Source of the DNA: Diphasiastrum complanatum
Taxonomy: Eukaryota; Streptophyta; Lycopodiopsida; Lycopodiales; Lycopodiaceae
Assembly: GCA_029204225.1 (NCBI GenBank)
Contig: MU833175.1
Span: 1-60,077, forward strand
DNA length: 60,077 bases
Direction of reading: 5' to 3'
This document shows positions 44,396-55,985 of the stretch, piece by piece. Below the pieces are notes generated by a model. It had not been told where the DNA came from, made no database searches, and saw nothing but the letters and a program-made list of their open reading frames with translations. The stretch's first letter is position 1. Each line of letters starts with the position of its first letter. The translations under genes were made by a program, and so were the position numbers.

Positions 44396-45215
44396 TGTGC
44401 AAAAAGTACAAAAAGGACCAAGAGTGGATCCTAATCTGATCCTCAAGAGGGATTGGTTGTCAAATTACTTGATCGATCGATCTACTTGAGATTAAGATCA
44501 ATCTAGATCAATTCTAGACACACAATCCTAACAAGAACAATCATTTATAGAAGGTAGGTGTACTTTCTGGTTTCAGACGTGCGAAACACTGTCTAAGTAC
44601 GGACTCCAACTTGAAAATCAAGTACACATTGATAGAACCTCAAAACAATCAAGACAAATCAAGACAAATGGAGAGATTGGCACAAAATTGCTTCCAAAAC
44701 CAAGATTGGTGTCTCACAATGATTATGGCCAAATGTGGCTCTATATATACAATAAGTGGGAGATCGTGGTACTGATCATCCCTCTGATCCCACATGTGTG
44801 AATGTGCTTTGTCATATGATGATTCATCATGCAAAACTGACACTTGGACAAAACCTTCTTTTGGTCCATTTTCCTTCTATATGGAAATCTACTTGGAAAT
44901 CTTCTAGAAGTCAAAATTTGCCTACTTCAGCTTATTCCACACGTGTGAGTTGTCCTCTACACATGGGATATGACACATAACCAAAGGATGTGGCTCATGC
45001 AATCAATAGATTGATGCCATGTGTCATATGTCTAGAAAACTAGTTTTTGGCCATTTTAGCCACTAGAACTTGAATTAAATCATATGTACAACACATATGA
45101 TTATGGTACATGACAAGTACACTAGTTTCACACGTGGGAACAGGCTCCACACATGTGTGTTTATCTATATACAATATTTTTGGCCTCTACCAAGCTTATT
45201 TTTGCATTTTTCATA
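44396..45215 (-). repeat. 5' LTR of the LARD-like element
   Basis: 820 bases, a direct repeat of 40487-41311 with scattered substitutions and one small indel near the start. The outermost base pair is changed (tcata for tcaca). Some CACATGTG sites of the partner are altered here, for example to CACACGTGTG near 44939. Confidence 0.88.
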
Positions 45216-45220
45216 GAACA
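45216..45220. repeat. Target-site duplication GAACA, right copy
   Basis: Exact match to 40482-40486. The RT frame of the host copia element resumes immediately after it. Confidence 0.88.
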
Positions 45221-46550
45221 AAACATGAAACTTGGTTGAGCTACCTGATGGTAGGACGCCTATCACATGTAAGTGGATCTACAAGACGAAGTATGGAGCG
45301 GATGGGCAACTCAACACGTACAAGGCACGATTAGTTGCAAGAGGTTTTGAGCGGCAGGAAGGTATAGACTTTGAGGAGACCTTCGCACCTGTAGCCAAAA
45401 TGGTAACTATTCATTCTATCATTGCAATTTCTACTTTCTATGGCTAGAAAATCTAGCAAATGGACGTCAAATCTGCTTTTCTTAATGGAGTATTGGATGA
45501 AGAGGTATATTAAGAGCAACCTCAAGGGTTTGTTGAGCCAGGAAGAGATTATTTGGTTTGTAAACTCAACAAAGCCATATATGGATTGAAGCAAGCACCA
45601 CGAGCATGGTACTCTTGCATTGATGAGCACTTCAAGCGAAGGAAAATGGTAAAGAGTGATGCTGATCCTAATCTTTACATTCTAAGGCAAGATTCAGATA
45701 TAGTGTTCATTGTGTTGTACGTGGATGATTTGATTATTACAAGAAGTAATGAGAGGTTAATTAATGAAATCAAATCAAATCTTTCCAATGCTTTTGACAT
45801 GAGTGATCTAGGATTGATGCACTATTGTCTTGGCATTGAAGTTTGGCAAAAAGAAGAAATGGTCTTTCTTACACAAAGCAAATATGCACAAGATTTGCTT
45901 TATAAGTTCAATATGCAGGATTGTAAGCCCTTGAGTACACCTATGGATGTCAACACGAAGCTTACTGCATATGATGAATTTGAGAAAGTGGATGCTTATT
46001 TGTATAGACAGCTAGTGGATAGTTTGATTTATTTGACACACACATGACCTGATATTTCTTATGATGTTGGTGTTGTTAGTCAATTTATGCAAGATCCTAG
46101 TCAAGCACAATGGAAGTCTGCTAAACGTATTCTCAAATACATTCGAGGGACATTGAATTTTGGTTTGAAGTATGATCAGCCTGAAGCGCCAATTTGGTAG
46201 GCTATACAAATGCCGATTGGGCAGGGAATATTGATGACAGAAGATCTACCAGTGGTCATACATTCAGTTATGGTACAACTACAATTTTATGGAGCAGCAA
46301 AAGGCAACCTAGAGTAGCTTTATCATCAACAAAAGCTGAATATCTAGCACTCAGCAATGCTACACAAGAAGCGGTATGGTTACGAAGATTGCTTGTGGAT
46401 TTAGGTCAGTCACAATTGAATGCTACTACTATATCTTGTGACAATCAAAGCTGCATTCACCTTGCCAAAAATCCAGTTTTACATGCTTGAACCAAGCACA
46501 TCGAAATACACTATCATTTTATTCGAGAGAAAATTGTCAATGGTAAATTG
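45221..46550 (+). pseudogene. Copia RT and RNase H (3' part of element 36577-46550)
   Basis: RT: NLVELPDGRTPITCKWIYKT, KARLVARGFERQEGIDFEE, MDVKSAFLNGVLDEEVY, AIYGLKQAPRAWY, catalytic LYVDD (45718-45729) and LGLMHYCLGIEV. Then the connection (VSQFMQDPSQAQWKSAKRIL) and RNase [47 protein letters not shown] (46194-46490). TGA replaces the Trp just before NLVEL, and further stops occur (FYG*K, EVY*E, THT*P). It is truncated at about 46550 before the usual ADIFTKxL end. Confidence 0.9.
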
Positions 46551-47952
46551 TAAAATTATGAATATCCAAACCTTGAGGTGAGGAAAGAAATGCCAACAAT
46601 ATGTCACATTTCTAGGATTGTTTTGTCTTGCAAAATGCAAGTAATTTTTATCCAATCTTTATCAATGACAGTTTCTCATTTAAAACATTCACAAATATCA
46701 AAAGAGTACCTTTGTGGTATGCTCCAACGTTCTTGTCAAAGTACAATTTTCAAAACACTCCTTGCATAGTGTGAGCCTATTTCTTGTATGTATTTTCAAT
46801 GTCGTCCTTCCATGGATTTTGTACATATTGAGGTTCTTCTATGTTTCCTTTTGTGTATGTACAATTGCATATAATATACTCCTATCTAGTAGCTTTGAAC
46901 AAAAAAATTGAACTCCTCTCACATACTTACCAAAACTAGTTCAAGAATAAGGTGTATCCATCAAAATTGGTCTTAACCTTCTTTGTCAAATGAATTTCTT
47001 TATTTGGTATCACTTTATTCATGACTACTATTATTGTCATTTGTTATGTACAAATGTGCATTGCACATCAAATAATAGGTTATGCCAGAACATGTAGCAC
47101 AAGGCTATTAAGAAGGTGCAGAGGGTGGGGGGTTCGAGCCTCGATCAATGTGACTATAATGAACACTCTTACTTGTTGGCCTTGACTTTACAAAACTCAA
47201 CCCACTAGCCTTTACTTGATCAAACAATTCAATGTCTAAGACACCATTTGTTTAAGATAAATTGTCCAAAAAATCAACAAATGAGTACAATAATGAGATA
47301 AAGTTAAAACTATGAACATATTATGGAGTTTTTCCACATACAATTGACATAAGCCCTTCTTAACATCTAGAGTACTAGGAATTTAAAGAGATCTCACGTG
47401 AGCAAAATGATCGCAACAGCCTAACAATTTTATAACATATGATGGCATTTGGCATTAATATTGATATTAAAGTGACTTATTTTATGAAGGGCATTTGTAA
47501 TATCATGACATGTGGCTTATGCTTTGCTTTGGATATCTTGTTGAAAGTTATGATGGCGCAAATTTTTGCATCTTGTCATAAACAATGGGCTAAAATTTCT
47601 TTTTCCAAAGCAATCATTCCAAACAACCATCAACACCACCACCAACCCTAAGTTGGTTAGCATGTACATGTTTATGTTTTTGAGTGCATCTTGACCAAAT
47701 GGTGTTATTTGGTGGTTCACCACCACTTATTTTCCCATATAAAAATTCATGCTTTTTGTACCAAAAAAAGTTCGCTATATGGAACTTTTTGAAAAATTCC
47801 ATCAACAAATTTTAATGAGTATAATGCCACCTTCAATGTTCCTTGGGGATTATTACCTTAATCCAATCCAAGCTTGCATCATGATCTTGACCCTCAATAA
47901 TTCTTTTTTTGTGGAATGATTTTCAAACCATTTTCCTAGATGTAACACCTAC

Positions 47953-47955
<3 letters not shown>
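46551..47955. other. No gene recognised; AT-rich, contains a SINE-like promoter match
   Basis: No coding sequence is supported. Only the A/B-box pair near 47095-47140 (separate entry) stands out. Confidence 0.5.
47095..47140 (+). promoter_or_regulatory. RNA polymerase III-type A box and B box (possible tRNA-derived SINE)
   Basis: TAGCACAAGG (47095-47104) fits the A box and GGTTCGAGCC (47131-47140) fits the B box, 36 bases apart start to start, a spacing seen in plant tRNA-derived SINEs. The sequence does not fold as a full tRNA. I could not fix element ends, an A-rich tail or a target duplication. Confidence 0.35.

Positions 47956-48004
<49 letters not shown>
47956..48004. repeat. GA microsatellite
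   Basis: Perfect GA tract of about 49 bases. Confidence 0.95.
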
Positions 48005-48007
<3 letters not shown>

Positions 48008-48339
48008 TTGATGATGGCTACATGCACTCTCAAAAAAAGCACGCTTCCTTGATGCACATATTTGTTGTGCTTCCTTTCATGTTGGTGCTACAAAGTTTTT
48101 GAGATTTGAAATACATTTTATGCAATGACTTGACATGGACATTGTGGGTCCCATACATTTAAGAAAATAAATTTTGATCTTTAGATTGTGGAGATAAGCA
48201 TATCATTATCTCAAGGTGAATGTGGACGTGAGCCTATGTGCGACAACTAAAGGAGTCAGGAATTTTCACTTCATGGAGCAAGTTCCGAGGGGGCATGAAT
48301 TTTCACTTCAAGCAGCAAGTTCTTTGTCCCCCCACGCGC

Positions 48340-49208
<869 letters not shown>

Positions 49209-49275
49209 AGTCACATCATCTCTCTCTTTCTCTCTCTCTCTCTCTCGCTCTCTCGCTCTCTTTTTCTCTCTCTCG
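49209..49275 (+). promoter_or_regulatory. CT-rich tract, probable 5' leader of the host gene
   Basis: A long CT microsatellite with CG interruptions ends about 30 bases before ATG 49305. CT-rich tracts are frequent in plant core promoters and 5' untranslated leaders. Confidence 0.5.
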
Positions 49276-49304
49276 CGATCCATTCATTTTCTTTGTGAGA
49301 AAAG

Positions 49305-49526
49305 ATGATCGATCGTAACCATTCTGTGACTGATTTGAGTGAAGAGGTTGATGGATTTGTATTTGATGATGGTGTTGTTGGTGAAGGAAGTGATGGCGCT
49401 GAAAGGCACTGTTCTGGGTTCGATTTCACCACCACCTTCGGTAGCAGCAGTGACTGGAGTAATCTGAAGAAGGTATGGATGGAGTGCTTGCGTCTTACCC
49501 GAAGAGGCATTTTTAATCTTTTGTAG
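49305..49526 (+). CDS. Possible first exon or upstream reading frame of the host gene
   Basis: ATG 49305 opens a frame rich in Asp, Glu, Gly and Ser (SEEVDGFVFDDGVV, FDFTTTFGSSSDWSN). A good splice donor, AAG|GTATGG, falls after codon 56 (boundary at about 49472/49473). Past it the frame soon stops (49524-49526). It is either a first exon or an upstream frame before ATG 49629. Direct joining to the 187-codon frame in phase finds no strong acceptor. I recognise no domain. Composition is clearly unlike the retrotransposons around it. Confidence 0.5.
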   Translation: MIDRNHSVTDLSEEVDGFVFDDGVVGEGSDGAERHCSGFDFTTTFGSSSDWSNLKKVWMECLRLTRRGIFNLL

Positions 49527-49628
49527 CATGCGATCTATTTTTTGATAGCTGACTTGCGAAGACGAAAGCGACTGTGTGAGCCTGGATTGGAATATAAGGC
49601 AGAGCTGGAAGATTGATTGACGATTATT

Positions 49629-50192
49629 ATGGGCAGCATGCACAGAGTTGAAGAGCCGGAAGGTAACTCGCAAGCAAGCTCGAGTACAGCTAGAAATAAT
49701 CCTGAGGTTCAGTCTGGCTCCTCCCAGGATAGCCTTATTCAGGATAATTTGGCTGTCCTCGAGGGTGCGTTTGCTAGAGAGCCTGCAAATCGAGGAGTGA
49801 TTGTTTTCAATTTACCCGGAAATAGAAGATCTTTTATAGATGATTTAAGTGGAGTTTTAGAGACAAAATATAACTTGAGTTTACAATTAGTAGAGGATCC
49901 TGGAACTCCTGAGCTTCCTCTCGCTGTGAGGGCCTTCAATCCTGTAATCGAGCCTCGACCCGCGCGGATTCAAGATATCTGGGTACAGAATGAAACCTTT
50001 CAACATACCGAACTAATGGCGCATGAAGTCATGACGGAGATTATGCACGTCCCCAGCGCTTCATGCTCTGCAGAAGATTCGGACGATTCTGAACACTCCC
50101 AAGACGAGGTCAGGTCGGTCGCAAACGTGTCCAAGGAGGAAGCCAGCTCCTCGAAAAAGAGGAGAACAGATTCAGACGGACATCATGATTAG
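49629..50192 (+). CDS. Unrecognised host protein, 187 codons
   Basis: The frame begins at ATG 49629 (MGSMHRVEEPEG), because a stop lies just upstream at 49614-49616, and ends at TAG 50190-50192. The N-terminus is Ser/Asn/Gln-rich (NSQASSSTARNN). A compact central part follows (GVIVFNLPGNRRSFIDD and IQDIWVQNETF), then an acidic Ser-rich tail with a basic patch SSKKRRTDSDG that could be a nuclear signal. GC content is higher than the surroundings and there are no inner stops. I do not recognise the family. A donor-like GAAG|GTAACT at about 49663 means splicing could alter this model. Confidence 0.6.
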   Translation: MGSMHRVEEPEGNSQASSSTARNNPEVQSGSSQDSLIQDNLAVLEGAFAREPANRGVIVFNLPGNRRSFIDDLSGVLETKYNLSLQLVEDPGTPELPLAVRAFNPVIEPRPARIQDIWVQNETFQHTELMAHEVMTEIMHVPSASCSAEDSDDSEHSQDEVRSVANVSKEEASSSKKRRTDSDGHHD

Positions 50193-51781
50193 TTATAGGA
50201 AGATTTAAAAATCTATTCAACTTTCATAAGAATACTTCTAAGGCATCTTAGAGATTGATGCTTAGAATTGAGGCCTTAACTCTGTCGCGGAAATGTCTTC
50301 CACCCTCATCATATATATTGATAAATTCAAGAGCTCGAGGTCAGTTCGAGTCTTTTCTTGTCATGCATCTCTTGGTTGGATCTTTCTGCATGTTCATGAG
50401 GAGCTTTTCGCTATAAAAAGTTCGATCAGAACTTTTGGACTAGAGTATAGCATCCTATTTATCTAAAATGACGGAAGTTTGACAAAAACAAACTGCTTCA
50501 TTGCATCAACTGTTACAGTCAATTTAGTTGTTGCCTCTTTGCAACGTAACTTGTTTCATGCTATCTCTTCTTATCTGCTTTATCTTAAACATCTGCTAAC
50601 TCGTTTACTGCATCGTTGTAAGTGAATCTACGAATCATATCATGATTATTGTAGAAAGATCTCCTTGTTTTGGACAAGACAAGGAAAAGATTGTAACGAT
50701 TATACAGTGCTAAATGAAGACTATAACTTGTGGATGTCGGGTTACTACGAGGCAAACAGGACAAAAATTATGTCAAAATATCAACCGACGCACTCAAGGT
50801 TCAAATACGTCATGCTATTTATGCCGTGCACGTGCCTTCTTCGTAGTGCCTCTCGTCACCTTTTGACCCAGACCTTGCCTTAATCTTTCTACTGAATGAT
50901 GCTTGTCCCTCAGTCGATCTAACTTCTGAGGAAAATCAAGCGTACGTGACACCACACGCTCCATTCAAACTCACTTGAACAACTGTATAATATCTTGTTA
51001 TTTGAGATAACTTCTTTTGGCATATTGAGTCTGAAACTTTAGAATATGTCCTTTGGAATTGGCGACTTCCAAGGTCTTCCAAAACCTTACAGGTCTATTG
51101 TCTTCAGATTGCTACTACTACTGTTTATGGATTTCTATAACAAGCCACAGGCCTAGAGTTCGTTGAAAGTTTCCTGAGGTTACTCATCTCTGCTAGCTGG
51201 GAATACGCAGGCTGAGACTAGACGTCCGGCTGTCCATTAGATTCAACAGAGAGGGAAAGTTATTGAGTAGTTTTTATGGTCGCATTGTTCTTCTCTTCTG
51301 AAGGGGTTCCAGTCGGCTCCTTTGGATTTAGATGACTGTCACATCAGGCTTGGGGAATCGTTTCTGGTAAATAATCGTCTGTATCTATGTTACCTGTTTG
51401 AGCCTTGAAGCGTGACTTGTGAATGTGATGAATGCATTCTAACAGCATTATCCAAAGGAATCAGCTACTTAACCCAGTTATTTGAACCTTCAACCTCTTA
51501 CAGCAATGTCGCTCAACCAGTTTTTAATAAGCTCTCATTGGATGAGAAATAACCCCTGCAGATTGATGCTACTATTTGCCTCAAATCCTGAATCCATTAT
51601 AATATTGAATCATACATTTAGCCAAGCATTTAAAACTAGGACCACAAGGGAAACTCAATGCTCACAGTGGTAGCCATGCTCCCACTTGAGTAGCTCACTT
51701 GGCATGTAGTTTTTTCATTTGCAACAAACAAATAAAAAGCACAAACTAGCAAAAAGCTAATTCATGGCCTCTGTTTTGACA

Positions 51782-51783
<2 letters not shown>
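50193..51783. other. No second gene recognised; possible 3' untranslated region and unique DNA
   Basis: Low-repeat DNA with mixed composition. Open frames (50665-50883, 51482-51673) show no domain. Part of it is probably the 3' end of the transcript from the 49.6 kb gene, but no clear polyadenylation signal decides this. Confidence 0.45.

Positions 51784-51826
<43 letters not shown>
51784..51826. repeat. GA microsatellite
   Basis: Perfect GA tract of about 43 bases. Confidence 0.95.
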
Positions 51827-51829
<3 letters not shown>

Positions 51830-52229
51830 TGGTATTTTTTATTTGTTCATGAAAAATATTTGGTAAAATGTATTGATATAGAATTTCATAGATGGATTGA
51901 TATATGATTATATAGATTTTTTTGGTTAATGCTATTTGGCATTATCAATCTATGGGATCATAGATAATCGAATCAAGGTGGGTGAGCCAAAACTCATGCA
52001 TGATACACCAATTCACTTGTTTGAAGTTTTTTGTCAATGCTTCTTAAAGTTACCAACTTGTGGGATCACAAAGAACTTAATGGGGGGTAGGATCCAAACT
52101 CAATCATGATACATCAACTCACCACGTTGAGAAAGTTGTTGTCTATTGAAATTATTTAGGATATCTATTGTTTTGTGGAATGCATTGATGAAATTTTTTT
52201 CAATAGATTGTTTCTTTAATGATTTTAAT

Positions 52230-53070
52230 ACATAGATTGATTTAAGGATTTGAAAGATGGATAAATAAGTGGATGAATGGATTCAATGAATGGATGGTTT
52301 TTTTGATAGATGGATTGACTAAGGCTTTGGTAGATGGATTGTTCGAGGATTTGGTCGATGCATTTTGAAAATGAATTGATTGTTCAATAAATTGGTGAAT
52401 GGACACTTTTTGATATTTAAATTTTAGAAAGATGCATACTTGGTAGATTTCAAAAGATAAAAAGATGGGCTTGATCAATGAGTTGACTATTCAATGAATT
52501 TGATAGGTGGGTTGAAAGAAGAGGAATGATTTTAAAAAAATTACAATTGGGAGAAAAGAGAACAATGAAAGTTATAAGCAAAAAGGGAAATTATGTTCGA
52601 AGCCAAAGGGCAAAAATGACATATTTGAGTTAGGCGGATGCACAAATGGATTTTTTTTTATAGATTGTCTATTCAATGCTTTTGATAGATGGAATAATAA
52701 AGATTCGCTAAATGAATAGATAAGGCAATCTATGGTTCTAACAAATAGATGAACATTTTTAATAGATGAATTAATCACGAATTTTGTAGATGGATTAATC
52801 AACAATGTGATAGTTGGATTGTAAGAAGATGGATAGCTTTTAAAAAAATGGATTGATTGTTTGATGAATTGATGGATAGATTTTAATTACTGGAATTTGA
52901 AAAGTTGGTCGGACGAAAAGTTTTGATAAATGGATGGTTGTGATTGATATATAGATGGTTTTAATGGATGCCTTGATTAAGCATGTCATAGACAAATGGA
53001 TGAATGGGCTCGGTTTGATAGATGGATTATAACAAGAAGAAGGATAGTTTGATAGATGGAAAGATGGACT
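52230..53070. repeat. Degenerate minisatellite of GATGGATTGATT-like units
   Basis: Over about 840 bases the words tagatggattg, gatagatggat, gatgaattgatgg and aatgaattgatt recur many times with varied spacing. Minus-strand frames over it encode Ser/Ile/His/Pro-rich repeats (FIHLFIHLSNP, SIHQTINPFF) that only reflect the DNA repeat. Confidence 0.8.
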
Positions 53071-53319
53071 TGAGGCATCATAAAACAAAGAATTAAATAC
53101 ATTGCATTAATAATTTTAAATCATTACATAAAAGGACATAAAGAGTGTTGCATTAACAAAAATTAGGAAAATTGCAACAATAGATATAAAGCGAAAAGAA
53201 CATTTTTATTCTCAAAAATAGAGCACAACATAGGTTTTCATTTTTCAAAAGGAGATGTCTTTTTTCTCTATTACAATATGTATTTAGAAGTTTTAAAGAA
53301 TTAAATCATGATTTTTATC
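53071..53319. other. AT-rich spacer, nothing seen
   Basis: No frame, repeat or motif that I can support. Confidence 0.5.
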
Positions 53320-53800
53320 ATTAGCAATTGAATTTGAGTCATCATCAATATCCTCCTCACTACCCCTTTTCTCAATTCATCTCTTCCCTTTGACTATGCT
53401 GCTTTCTCAACCTTGCTTCTTTCAAGAGAGATTCATAGTCAACGACTTAGATATATTTAACGACATTCTCCTTCCAATGTAAAATAATTCACAAAATATT
53501 GTTAATATTGAATAAAGATATAAAATATTTATTTTCGTCACAAATACATGTATAACAATTGAAATTTAGCAAGATATTTATTGATATCTTACAAATTGTG
53601 TTTAAATGTTACTCTTTCCTTCTGAAGCTAAATGGGTTTCTAATCTCCAAAAGTGCAAGACATGTCATTGTTGCCTCATTTGTCGAGACTTTGCAAAATT
53701 GGACTTTTTGAACACATTTGAATCTTCCTCTCTAATCAATGCATGAAGTCTCAATGTTTTACCTTCTTTGAGGGTGAACGACGTCTTAGATGCTCTATAT
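53320..53800 (-). pseudogene. Possible decayed gene fragment, two candidate exons
   Basis: On the minus strand an ATG at about 53798 gives MASYRASKTSFTLKEGKTL, ALIREEDSNVFKKSN, then a stop. A donor-like GTAAGATATC follows near 53597. About 120 bases on, a second coding-like stretch reads DYESLLKEARLRKQHSQREE and SNSIANDKNHD, with stops. Charged, helix-like peptides of this type occur at the ends of several plant transposon or B3-type proteins, but that is a loose resemblance. It may be nothing. Confidence 0.25.
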
Positions 53801-54859
53801 GAAGCCATGTTGAGTGATTCATTGTGGTTTGAGAGCACTTCTCATATTTGTCATAGATTTTTGACTTTTGGTGTATCTGAACCGATATTCACCTTTGCAC
53901 AAACTGCTTTTCTTTCTTGACATTGTATAGATGTTGAAGCCTTACAATACTTTGTATGGTCAATAAATGATTGAAACAATTCACTCATGTGTACTTTTCC
54001 ACTTGAGGACAACCCAATTTCGATGAAGATCCAAGGTAGTACGCAAAGCATGTACGACTGTCTTGCAACCGTCAAGAGTAGCGCAACCAAACTGATGAGG
54101 AAATAGGAGGCCATGTAAACTATCACGAAGCTGAACCCAAGAGCCCAAGAAATCAACATGCATAAAACCTCACACATGTGAGGAGTCCGACATCTCAAAC
54201 AATGTGAATGATCTCCTAAGATGTGTGTGATTGCACATAGATCTATCTTTCACAAGACAAGCAATGTAGCTCCAAAAATCTTAGCAAGAGCACTCAACAT
54301 TGGCATGCATCTATCACTTACCATTCATCACACATAATGAGAGGCAACTTTGGAAAAACAAAACTAGGTACAATTTTTTGGCTTGCTCTCGGGTAGAGAA
54401 AGAATGCTACATCAAGCTCTCAAGTAGAGAGAGAATGTGAAAAGTAATGTAAGTGTTGGATCATGCAACCTCCAAATTTCTCATCAAAAAACTAAGTGTA
54501 GACTCAATCTCGCTCTCACTCATAGTAGCTCGAGATCCATGAAGAGTGGTAATGGAGTACACAATGATTGGACCTCTCTAAAATCACCTCTTACTTTGAT
54601 TGGACCACCTACATGCCACCTCTTACAATGATTGGACCATTTTGGTGCATCTTACAATATGATGTGTCCAAATTGACAAATGAAATCAAGAAGTGCTATG
54701 TCACTAGACCTCTATCATCAAGCCAAGTGTAAGTAGCCTACAATGTCATGAGCTAATCCAACTCTAAATTTGGCCTAATCACTTATTTACAAGTGTACAA
54801 TGAGTGGTTTTGATAGAGGACCCCCAAACCTCAAGATAGATGACTTTTACAATTTCAAA
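53801..54859 (-). repeat. Probable 3' LTR of the copia remnant at 54860-55985
   Basis: A purine tract (TTTTAAGGAGGA, complement of 54861-54872) precedes an LTR edge near 54859 (TTTGAAATTG, a changed TGTTGAAATTG). The LTR runs left for an unknown distance; a CACATGTG palindrome lies at about 54172-54179. The open frame at 53851-54198 shows no domain. Confidence 0.45.
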
Positions 54860-55348
54860 CTCCTCCTTAAAAGATATCTATCTACTTTAACATAGATGTT
54901 GGAATCAAGCCAAGATTAGATCTAAACTTGATGAAGGCACTCTTGAGAAATGGTTTAGTGAGGAAATCAGCTATACATGATGATGATCCGATATGCTCCA
55001 AGTTGATTTTTCCTCCAATGACCTTTTCCCTTACAAAGTGGTGTGAAATCTCAATATGTTTGCTTCTTGCATGAAAAATAGGATTGTTGGCAAGAGATTG
55101 AGTGGGAATATTTTTACACTTGACAATTGGTAGATCTTCTTCTTTGATGCACTTGAGCTCCATATGTAGCCTCTTGATCCATATAATACCTCCTTAGTAG
55201 TTGTAAGGGCCTTGTACTCGGCTTCACATGAATATAAAGATATAGTATCTTGTTTCTTGGACAACCAAGACAAAGATTGCCTCCAATAAATATAGTCTAT
55301 CCACTTTGTCAATATCTCAAGATCCTTTTGGCCGATTTCCAATGGCAA
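54860..55348 (-). pseudogene. Copia RNase H
   Basis: Minus strand: SLSWLSKKQDTISLYSCEAE and YKALTTTKEV in one frame (55031-55348), then CKNIPTQSLANNPIFHAR, KHIEISHHFVREKVIGGK and IADFLTKPF (54882-55163) in another. The Asp of the usual CDN is Lys (CKN). It is the same family as 13329-13702. Frameshift and changed catalytic residue indicate a dead copy. Confidence 0.85.
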
Positions 55349-55968
55349 ACCTTTGGATCTTGTATGAATTGGCTTACTTTATGCACACTAAAACTTAAAT
55401 CTGGCCTAGTAATTGTAAACCATATAAGGGAGCCAATAAGACTCCTATAAAGGGTGACGTCCCCACATCTAGATCCTCTAGCTATCATCTCATCCTCACT
55501 CTTGATTATACATGTGTCAACATCAAATTTGACATCAAGACCATTTTCAAATAATTGACCAACACTAATGAGATTCTTTGTTAGTTTTGGCACATAAAGC
55601 ACATCATTGAGACACAAAACTTTTGATGATGCTACATTTAATGGAATACTTCCTATTCCTTCAATTCTACACTCACCATCATTTGCAGTACCCTCATAAG
55701 GCTTGAGACTAGCAAATGAATTTTTGGAACTAGACATATGGGAACTAGCCCCACTATCAATCCACCACAATTTATCACACTTGAAAGGAGAGGAAGAAAA
55801 ACTAGACATCATAAGTGAGTCCTCCATATCACTATCATTAGCATCACTCTCTTTCTCATTAGTGAGGTTAGCTTGCTTGAATTGGTTCTTTTTCTTGAAG
55901 AAAGTAGAGGCATATTGGCCTTTCTTGCCACAAAAGAAGCACTTGCTCTTCTTCTTCTTCCCAACCAC
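55309..55968 (-). pseudogene. In-frame fusion of copia zinc knuckle and protease to the RT/RNase H connection
   Basis: A single open frame reads, in order: a damaged knuckle CFFCGKKGQYASTFF (His and last Cys lost); an acidic linker; intact protease LWWIDSGASSHM; the LCLNDVLYVPKLTKNLISVG transition; and CIIKSEDEMIARGSRCGD. It then passes without a break into VTLYRSLIGSLIWF, TRPDLSFSVHKVSQF and SAKRILRY, the RT connection. The junction is at about 55456-55462. Integrase and nearly all RT are missing. A deletion is the likely cause; a reintegrated spliced transcript is possible. Confidence 0.85.
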
Positions 55969-55985
55969 AAACGCACAATAATGAG

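Larger units (their letters stand above)
40487..45215 (-). mobile_element. Non-autonomous LTR element (LARD-like) nested in a copia RT gene
   Basis: 4.7 kb, minus orientation: 5' LTR 44396-45215, primer-binding site 44384-44395, long leader, one zinc-knuckle reading frame (42130-42810), a purine tract (complement of 41312 onward) and 3' LTR 40487-41311, inside a perfect GAACA duplication. The internal region is about 3.1 kb, yet no protease DSG, integrase or RT motif is seen in any frame. LTRs differ by roughly twenty substitutions in the first 440 aligned bases (my count by eye). Family LTR fragments also lie at 30819-34461. Confidence 0.88.
36577..46550 (+). mobile_element. Ty1/copia element with short LTR, split by a nested insertion and 3'-truncated
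   Basis: Order on the plus strand is LTR (36577-36827), primer-binding site, leader with tandem repeats, gag from 37821, protease, integrase, the start of RT, the nested element 40487-45215, then the rest of RT and RNase H to about 46550. No 3' LTR follows. Without the insertion, coding length is about 4 kb, normal for copia. Stops in gag, between protease and integrase, and in RT disable it. Confidence 0.88.

Noticed and set aside
47085-47160. A tRNA gene
   Set aside because: A and B boxes are too close and no acceptor or anticodon stem pairs; a SINE-like promoter is the most that can be said.
53851-54198. 115-codon minus-strand frame with hydrophobic stretches
   Set aside because: It overlaps a probable LTR and has a competing frame of similar quality; no family resemblance.
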